Shown one piece after another: positions 56,945 through 64,000 of a stretch of 64,000 nt of DNA. The notes beneath the pieces are model-generated. The model was not told the DNA's origin. It did no database searches and saw only the letters and a list, made by a program, of their open reading frames with translations. The DNA is from Spongospora subterranea f. sp. subterranea (taxonomy: Eukaryota; Endomyxa: Phytomyxea; Phytomyxea; Plasmodiophorida), in contig JAUGWO010000107.1 in NCBI GenBank assembly GCA_049724395.1, positions 124,001-188,000 on the forward strand, written 5' to 3'. Numbering within the stretch: position 1 is the first letter of the stretch; the number at the start of each line of letters is the position of its first letter. A program made the translations under genes and the position numbers.

Positions 56945-58931
56945 CGACAAAATCCAGCGATATTATAGGATAAATTACAGATATGAAACTGGGAATTCGC
57001 CCACGAGTTAGTAAACGAACACCATCAATGGAATGGGTTACAGTGCAACGATGGACTGAATCACTGGGCTGCGCTCAGGCTCCATTCTCATTGTGTCATG
57101 GAGACATGGACTGATGGGCCAATATGACTCTTGATTGGCCTCCAAAACTTGCGCACTTCCTCACTCAATCAGTAGTGTCCTTTTTAGACCCTTTTCGCGG
57201 CTGTGAAAAAAAATCGCAGGCACTGATTCATACCAACATGATAGTGATTCCCAGATAAATGTAGCTGAAATTACCTCGACTGGACTACCGTAGTGAACAA
57301 AATAAACACCAAATCCGATTTTTAAAAATGATCATTTTGAGACTAAACGTAGCCGAAACAGATCCAAACTGGGATTTTTCACTTATATGAAGCTGAATCT
57401 TTGAAATATCGTGTGTGTTTTCAGTTATCGTTGAGCATTTGAATTGTTTGATTGAAGTTTAATGATTTCTGATGTCTAACAGAACTTGTACACTCCATTC
57501 TCTTGGTGTTTGGCCAAATATTTCAAAAAATCGTCAGCGTGATGTACCATCCTGAGCTCCGGTCATCACGATATATGGCAAAATATCATTATGACGCATG
57601 TCTCAAACACATTATCGCTTCCGACCTTACAGTACATCCTTGTTTATTTATCGTTGTCTTTTCTATTCGATTCTACTAGCGTCTCGTTAGTCGGTGCGAT
57701 CACATGTGGTTCATTCGGATAATACTGCTGATCGGTATTTATCAGCGTCATTTTCCCAGACATCAATTGACGGTTACCGTACTTCACAAAATAAATGGTT
57801 AACAAAATAATCACAATATCTCCAAAACTAAGCACCTTTTAACGTTTTTGTGATTTTTTCATCACAAAAAAATCACAACAGCAAACTGAGACAAAATAAA
57901 AAAATCACTTCAGTGTGAAATCCGAAGTTCCGCCGTTTGCATTCCTTTTTGGTGATTGGTGATATTGTCAAAATGAAGCGATGGCTGTTATCAAATCCAG
58001 TTAACCAGCGATGGATTGACGCTCCAGAAAACGTCGACAAAGCCAAGTCAATGTTGAAAATGTCGGACGCATGGTTCGCCATGATATGTTTCCGGAGCTG
58101 CATTAACATTCCAACAAGCCTCTGAAACAATCCTTCAAGAGCCCTGGCAGTAAATATAAGCTGGACAGGAACAACGTGATTAATTTGTTGGAGGAGGCTT
58201 TTGAGGAACATCGCTGAGAATTTCTCAAGCGTTTGCCTCTTTCGTGCAAGATCACCGATCCGAGGATCAATCAGCGTTCATGGATTATCTGGCCAAGCAT
58301 GAGGAGAATGGGGTATAAAGCGTTTTAGAGAATCTACAATCTTTGAAATTGAATGAGGTCACAAGCAACAACTCTATTCCGCAGCTGCAGAATAATCAAC
58401 ACCCAAAATATGTTTGATTGTTTGAGATAACGCATTGCAAACAATACTTCCAAACCTCATTCAAGGTCCAACGATTGTTGGTGGTCGACCTTTGTACGTA
58501 GAGTACTGTACGACGTAGGTAATTTGTACGGTTGCGCAACACATTGACAGTACGTACATTATAGTGTCCCGTAAGTGTATCTATGACGACGTGCGCAAGT
58601 TTGAGAAAGTGAATCCAAAACTTAACAAAATGTTCATTGCTACCCCGGACGTTTATTCTGTGAAGTAGGTACAGTCCCAGTCACCTTAACTCAACACCAT
58701 TGAGAGGGCGTCACGGAGTTTGATATCTTCAACTTCAAACTTTCTTGAATTCCAACAAACGCTCTGTAATTCAACAGATCTCGTCGAAGCAAAAAAGCAA
58801 TACAGAACAAGTTTCTACTAGTGTCAAATATTGACTGACTAGTGAGCCATCAAAGTTGTATGCAAGATGAAAAATTTGAAACATGTATGGTGCGAACGCA
58901 TATTTTGATTATATTGTCACGCAGTTTATAA
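56945..58931. other. repeat-rich gap without a firm gene
   Basis: No gene is firmly supported. A 63-residue minus-strand frame (57,644-57,835) looks membrane-like but has no ATG at its start. At 57,900-58,320 fragments such as KRWLLSNPVNQRWIDAPENV suggest a decayed transposon. A small hairpin lies at about 57,846-57,880 (TTTTTGTGATTTTTT facing ACAAAAAAATCACAA). Most of the rest is AT-rich. Confidence 0.4.
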
Positions 58932-59360
58932 ATGCGTTCGCCCGGTTCGAGGAACCCTTGTGTAGCGGACTCTCGTCTCTCGGCAACGCGTCTTAACATT
59001 TTTGACTGCTTCATGCCTCCCAGTAATCGTCGCCATAAGCAGCTACAGCGAGCAAGGGAATCTAAACGACAAAAGACATTGACCATTCCTGACAAAGAAC
59101 TTGTAGTTTCAGATGATGACAAAGACGATTCTTTATATTTTCTTTGCAGTGATAACGCAATTGATGAAGTTCAATTTTTTGACAGTCAATTTGTCGTTTT
59201 TGGCTTGGAAAAAAGGCGCTGGTTCGCACCTGCGCTGTGGTATTCTGGCAATAGTAGAACGACAACATGGCGAAATCAAAATCGCGAAAAAGCCAAATTG
59301 AAGTCTGCTGTCGAGAACTCAAAGATCACTGATTTTTTTTCAAAGCGGAAACGCCTGTAG
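58932..59360 (+). CDS. transposon-type short reading frame (YSGNSRTT..WRN motif)
   Basis: An open frame of 142 codons. It is basic at the start (SNRRHKQLQRARESKRQKT), acidic in the middle, and contains ALWYSGNSRTTTWRNQNREK followed by KITDFFSKRKR. I recall the YSG-x-SRTT-x-WR and I(T/K)DFF pattern from proteins linked to repeated elements in fungi and protists; this has not been checked by a search. The motif-bearing part also occurs inverted at 59,534-59,662, which fits a mobile or repeated origin rather than a unique host gene. Confidence 0.45.
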   Translation: MRSPGSRNPCVADSRLSATRLNIFDCFMPPSNRRHKQLQRARESKRQKTLTIPDKELVVSDDDKDDSLYFLCSDNAIDEVQFFDSQFVVFGLEKRRWFAPALWYSGNSRTTTWRNQNREKAKLKSAVENSKITDFFSKRKRL

Positions 59361-59662
59361 ATTCCCGACCCTTACACGCAGCAGACATCGATCATGGTGC
59401 AATGACCATTTCTATTGATGCTGCACTTGAAATCATTGAAAACTACACCAGGGTGACAGCCAGCAGCACTGCTGAAAAACAAATGGAGGGCGTATCAAAA
59501 TACGACTTTATCAGAAACATTGCTCTTACACATGACAGCAGACTTCAATTTGGCTTTCTCGTGATTTTGATTTCGCCATGTTGTCGTTCTACTATTGCCA
59601 GAATACCCACAGCGCAGATGCGAACCAGCGCCTTGTTTCCAAGTCAAAAACGACGGATTGAC
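59185..59662. repeat. inverted duplication, about 128-bp arms
   Basis: 59185-59312 and 59534-59662 are reverse complements with roughly ten differences and a few one-base gaps, separated by about 220 bp. The arms carry the GNSRTTTWRNQN coding motif. The right arm therefore reads the same motif on the minus strand. Confidence 0.9.
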
Positions 59663-59972
59663 TTTCGAAAATTCAAACTCCTGGCGCATTCAAATGTCGA
59701 GAGCCAGGGCTCATGAAAACGTCAAATCTGTCATGCAGGCCCCTTTTGCTTTGTAAGGAAATCCCATCAAGCAGTCGAGCACCAATCATTGTGTCGCTCC
59801 GTGCTTTTTAGGGTAATAACATACGATGGATAATATCTATTCCCAATACAGTAAGAGTGGTAATATCTCTTGATATAACGACGACCACAGTGTGTCACAC
59901 TTTCTAAATCAGATATTTGGAGACGTGTTTCGTGCCTTTAAACCAAACGATAAACGGATCGGCCGAACCAAA

Positions 59973-60847
59973 ATGGGCGATGACTATGAGATAACCATGT
60001 GCACCATCAAGTTAGTGGTTTTGTTATTTAGTCAAACGCTGGCCCCGTTTCACGTTCATGAATGTTAGGCAAGTTTATGTGTTTAAAGTGCCTCCATTAA
60101 CATCGTCGCAAGGATATAGAGCAGCCGATTGGGATAAAGAACCTATATGGACCGGTCGTCTTCGAATAGTCAGGAAAAACAACCGCGTCTGGGTGCTCTT
60201 GGAGCATACCGACAAAGGTTATATATGCCCCAATTCTGTAAGCAATATCAATCAATCGGTTATCGTATAGTTGGATTGTTTGTCGGGTGTGTAATTGATA
60301 CATCGGCAAACAATGTTGAAGCTGTGCAAGATTCATCGCGATATTTCGTAATTCGGGTTCATGACGAAAAAAGTGCATAAAACTCCCTTTTAACCAGGCT
60401 TTCTCTGCTAACCACATAAACTTGACAGGTGGAAAGAAAGCAAGTCTAGGGGTGGGATTTAACAACAGGGACGAGGCGTTTGATTTCAAAGTTGGACTGC
60501 AGGAGGCAGAAAAGGCAGAAATGGCACCGGAGCCAGTAAAAGAATCTAATGAACCCCCGATGGACTTCTCCCTGAAAGGGCCGATCAAGTTGGGATCAGG
60601 AATTGACCCTAAAACTAAGAGCGTCAAAGCAAGGTCCAGCGGCGGCGGTTCTACAGCAATCTTGGCACCCCCAGCCGCCTCCAAGAAAGCGGAAAGGAAA
60701 ACGGCGAGCTCTGCACACTCAGAGGCTAAGGACAAACGATATTTTAGGACTCGGAAATCCTAAGTAAATGCTAGTTTGATGGTCAACAAAAATTTTGAAT
60801 GATTTTGCAGGAAAACCACCGATGACGACTGGGCTTCATTCGACTAG
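59973..60847 (+). CDS. NECAP: NECAP-like clathrin adaptor-associated protein
   Basis: NECAP binds the AP-2 adaptor during clathrin endocytosis through a PH-like PHear domain. Exon 1 starts MGDDYEITMCTIK and is joined by a short intron to QVYVFKVPPLTSSQGYRAAD (exon 2, 60069-60217), then PIWTGRLRIVRKNN. Exon 3 from 60271 gives ANNVEAVQDSSRYFVIRVHD. A further intron rejoins to GKKASLGVGFNNRDEAFDFK, the family's GIGFxDRxxAFDFN motif. A Pro/Lys-rich tail follows. The frame meets TAA at 60763, but a GTAAAT...TTGCAG intron directly after leads to an exon encoding KTTDDDWASFD and a stop at 60847. Removing one T near 60742 would fuse them. WxxF-type motifs are exactly what NECAP tails use to bind AP-2. 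Confidence 0.92.
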
Positions 60848-60851
60848 ATCT

Positions 60852-62326
60852 TTATTGATCGACATTATCAAAATAATACAGTGCTTTAGACAGTTTTTCA
60901 TCAGTTACGTTGAAAACTGGATTGATCGAACGCAGCTGCGGTTCGGTATGCTGTAGAGATCGCGGTTGATGCTCGGCAATTGACATACCGCTAAGGGAAT
61001 AGCACATATGGTACAGATCAGGATTCTTCTCAGGTTTATCCTTGATTCCACCGCTTAACGACTGGCAACAACATACGATGTATTTTTGTAATGCATCGGC
61101 GTTGAATAACCAATTTCGTACACAATCCTGTCGAGCAAGGACCGAGTCCACTATTGGAAAAATTCCTCCCACCCAATATGAATAACAGGAATCCACGAGC
61201 TTGTTTGTCCGGCCTTGAAATCCCTGCAAATACCAGTTAAGTGCTTCACCGACAGATACAATGGCTGAAACCACACCCCTTCTATCGACATTTGTCGCAT
61301 TGCTGCCCTGTTGAAACACTTTAATTAGTTTGGAGATACAGCAATGAAGAACTCTCACCATCTCAATGAGCGTTTGGCGGTGACTTTATCGAGTTGCCCA
61401 AGGAGAAGTAAAGACGCTATTCCACAGAGCGCGTATCTTTAAATTTTGATTAGAACTAAGGAGCTTTGAAGAGCAGGTGATATATACCCTCCATGGGCTT
61501 CATTTCCCGGTTCCCCACCTAGAAAATACAGGTTAACAATAATCCTGTCTATGAACATGATGATAATACCAAATCCGCCTTCATATGTTTGGCATTGTTT
61601 TACCCAATTAGCCACACCGACAAACAGCTGCGGGCAGAAACTCTCAAGTCTACACGTCAACGCCGACACCAAAGCGCAATAAGTCGCCCGAACATCTAGC
61701 TCAGCAATAAGTGGAATAATCCTAAATCCATGGTGAAAAATGTACCAATTTCTCCACCCTGATGCATTGTGAACCCTGCCGACGGGTCTTTCCTTGCAAG
61801 AATAAAGCTCGCCAGAGTCCTTCGATTGATTACTCGGAAGGGCTTCATCTGTCCCAATCTCACAAAGGGTCATGATGGAGGCATATCTAAAATCAATATG
61901 ATTGTCCATAGATAATCACGCTCCCAGGATATTGACTGACGTTGTGGCAAGATGGGGAAGCTGGGCAGGACCACCTGCAAACCCTCCATTAACATCTTGG
62001 CAACGGGACAGGAACTCGATCATGTTGTCGCATATTTCCCGTTGATTATGAAGCTGACCCAGGAGTGATAGCGAATGAACTATCCAGAAGCAGACCCAAG
62101 GTCGTGACGCATCCAGAGATACAGCCCAAGATGGAAGCTTTAGCGATGATGATATGGCGAACAATGCATGGGCAGTTCGTCGCAATTCTAACTACATCAA
62201 CCGTTTGAGAAAATAAGCCTGAGATGAATTAGCAGATACATCATTATTGGAAACGAGAAGTCGCGAGACGACATCCTGGACGGCGACCTGAGCGACGACT
62301 GTGGCGAAATCGATATCGGCCGACAT
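60852..62326 (-). CDS. FNTB: protein farnesyltransferase beta subunit
   Basis: This is the catalytic subunit that transfers farnesyl to CaaX cysteines of Ras and relatives. ATG 62326 starts MSADIDFATVVAQVAVQDVV. A 48-nt intron removes an in-frame TAG and joins SNND to LELRRTAHALFAISSS. VSLDASRPWVCFWIVHSLSL (family DASRPWLCYWxLHSL), GGFAGGPAQLPHLATT, a second intron of about 54 nt, and YASIMTLCEIGTDEALPS follow. AELDVRATYCALVSAL then carries the zinc Asp region. GFQGRTNKLVDSCYSYWVGG holds the zinc Cys, and KNPDLYHMCYSLSGMSIAEH the zinc His. These features fit FNTB rather than GGTase-I beta. Its stop lies 4 bp from the stop of the convergent NECAP gene. Confidence 0.95.
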
Positions 62327-62884
62327 TAATCACGGAATAATATTGAGATGATATGATAGTGTAGAGGGTGGTAGAGGGGGGATAATTCACACCAATTATC
62401 ACAGTCAATCGCGACATTAATCACTTATATAGTCATCTCAAATTAAGATTGATTTTATCGAATCGACTCACAGCCGATCCGTCTCGTGGTCAAATTCCAC
62501 ATTCATTGTATATGTCATACTGGTTTGGTCTAAATGAGTGTTGATCGTCTAACACGAGCAAAATGGGCAATGGTTGAATGGGTGGAGTCGCGATGGTCAA
62601 CTTGGTGTCAATAATCCCAGGGTATTATCGGTGCAATACCTACCAGAACTCTTGTTAGTATAATATTCTGTCATTACAATTGATAACTCCCATAATCTAC
62701 TCGACATTTCTTGAAATAATATCATTCGGCACTTGAACAGTTCTAGGGAGAATTATTACCGTCTGCTAAGCGAAAATGCTGCCGAAATACGAATGAAAAG
62801 TGGGACAGATATTTTAAACATGAATTTGATAGATTATTTATTTGGGTTATAGATTACACAGAATAAATTAGTATGGAAAATCCA
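62327..62884. other. intergenic, nothing recognised
   Basis: This gap lies between the 5' end of farnesyltransferase beta and the 3' end of the DHHC gene. It is AT-rich and shows no frame with protein-like content. Confidence 0.4.
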
Positions 62885-63891
62885 TTAGACATTATCGCCA
62901 GGAAATTCAACGGGTGCCCTGCCAGCGCTCATTGGCAATACCTCGTTTCCCATGGTGAAATCCCATCCAGATATTTCCAGCGTGTTGACTGGCAACAGCC
63001 AAAACAATTTCTTTGTACCAAAGATGCTCTCGAAATTTCTTCGTTTGCCTTGATCATAAGGATTTGATGACGGCCGAATAAAGCCATATTCCAGAGTTGT
63101 TTGGTTCAATAAGACCAAATGCAGATGAAACCCGAGAAAGAAGATCAATGTGATCGAAAACGCAATACACGATATAACGCCGAACAACGACATTAGGTCA
63201 AGAGTGAAATTCTTTTTAGCAGAGACAGCAAATACAGACATTATCTCAGTCCAATTGCACAAAATATAGATAATGCAACCTATTTGATGAGGTTAACCTA
63301 TTTTGAATGTTGTACAACTTGATCGCTTACCAGTACAGGACCAAAATAGAAAGAGCAAAAAATATTTGTAGTTGTAGTGGCCAACACAATTCGCCACCCA
63401 AGGACCTGGATGTTTCCGTAATTGATTGATGACGACTTAGATTGTCACAAACTTACAGTGGTGATCCATCTTTAAACAACAAACACCACACATTGAACAA
63501 TGATGAGCCCGATCAGGCTTCAATGACAGACATTTTGCACATCGTGGGCATTCCGCAGCCTCAAAATGCCCTGGAGCAGGATTGTATTTTGGAGAATTTG
63601 ACGTCATAACCTGGAACGTATAATTAGTTTAGGAATTGAATAAAGAATTTGACAACACACGCAGCGGATGTACGACGCAAGAACCAAAATCGACACGATA
63701 GTAAATAACACAACGGCGGCGACAGTCGTAAACGGCCGTTGGCTATAAAATTTAGACTGGAATACGAAGACGAAGGTGACCCAGTCGATAGCCACAATGC
63801 CGAACACGAAAACGACCGGGATCAAAATGACAACCCGCTTGACGACATTCGCGAATAGAGTTAGCGTCGTCCAGGCTTTGATTATAGTCAT
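62885..63891 (-). CDS. DHHC-type palmitoyltransferase
   Basis: S-acyltransferase of the Golgi or plasma membrane. ATG 63891 begins [20 protein letters not shown]. Two membrane segments follow ([18 protein letters not shown] and [18 protein letters not shown]). An intron of 46 nt or so leads to the cysteine-rich domain: [20 protein letters not shown], then [13 protein letters not shown] further intron rejoins to [19 protein letters not shown], the start of the third segment. A last exon carries a fourth membrane helix ([20 protein letters not shown]) and the TTLE motif (NQTTLEYGF, family TTxE). The DHHC catalytic motif and zinc ligands are complete. Substrate is unknown. Confidence 0.95.
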
Positions 63892-64000
63892 CTCCGCGTG
63901 CCTGTGGATCAACAGGATGATTAGGCCAGCGGCCTGGTTATATGATAATGATCTGCATTAAACCCGTTGTTAGTTGGGCGAATTAGCTGGTCGGGTGGGT

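Noticed and set aside
57644-57835. 63-residue membrane-like minus-strand frame
   Set aside because: It has no ATG at its start; the membrane segment would need an upstream exon that I could not find.
62873-63067. Plus-strand 64-codon frame
   Set aside because: It is the complement of the last DHHC exon, which has clear membrane and TTxE motifs.

Overview
The window is nuclear DNA from a small, gene-dense eukaryotic genome. About 33 protein-coding genes can be supported in 64 kb. Most are split by very short GT-AG introns of about 40-60 nt, and neighbours are often only tens of bases apart; one convergent pair is separated by about 4 bp. The gene set includes actin, profilin, eIF2-alpha, RPS29/uS14, cysteinyl-tRNA synthetase, YTM1/WDR12, pICln, NSE2/MMS21, a Bin3/MEPCE methyltransferase, WBP4, farnesyltransferase beta and NECAP. 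Two genes point to a flagellum or basal body: a CEP41 homologue and a long coiled-coil protein of the trichohyalin/plectin-like flagellar type. Secreted or surface genes (a VWD-domain membrane protein, a SUEL-type lectin with an EF-hand) and a Golgi GlcNAc-transferase I add an animal-like flavour. My inference is a flagellated unicellular opisthokont or an early-branching fungal relative. The sequence alone does not fix the lineage.

Layout. 1-1,075: an 85-bp satellite. 1.26-4.4 kb: a membrane protein of unknown function and GlcNAc-transferase I. 4.4-8.9 kb: a repeat-rich, gene-poor stretch with a 59-bp tandem array, palindromes and a decayed Mutator-like (MULE) transposon. 9-14.9 kb: pICln, a VWD-domain protein, unrecognised genes and a GA-rich minisatellite, in sequence with a distinct GATC/ATCAT-rich texture. 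15-17 kb: a cluster of inverted repeats. 17.2-35.9 kb: YTM1, a beta-propeller/solenoid protein, NSE2, the flagellar coiled-coil protein, a RasGEF, a lectin, actin, mitochondrial bL20, a SUMO-interacting-motif protein and eIF2-alpha. 36.9-56.9 kb: CEP41, CARS, a ZIP transporter, a RanBP2-zinc-finger/PUB-PUB protein, WBP4, Bin3, an organelle-targeted adenylate-kinase-like protein, an ARM-repeat protein, RPS29, a YqgF-like nuclease, a FAM151/menorin homologue, profilin and a CDCA7-type zinc-finger protein. 57-59.7 kb: repeat-rich, including an inverted duplication of a transposon-type reading frame. 59.9-63.9 kb: NECAP, farnesyltransferase beta and a DHHC palmitoyltransferase.

The genes are ordinary scattered housekeeping and accessory genes; no operon or cluster logic is visible. 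Several touch the same processes: splicing and snRNP assembly (pICln, WBP4, Bin3), the SUMO/ubiquitin field (NSE2, a SIM protein, the zinc-finger/PUB protein), Ras signalling and lipidation (RasGEF, FNTB, DHHC), and actin (actin, profilin). At least six otherwise well-conserved genes need a one-base frame correction, often next to a homopolymer. That looks more like residual sequencing error than like pseudogenes. I saw no reverse transcriptase, integrase, capsid or envelope remnants, no CRISPR array and no convincing tRNA or rRNA gene.
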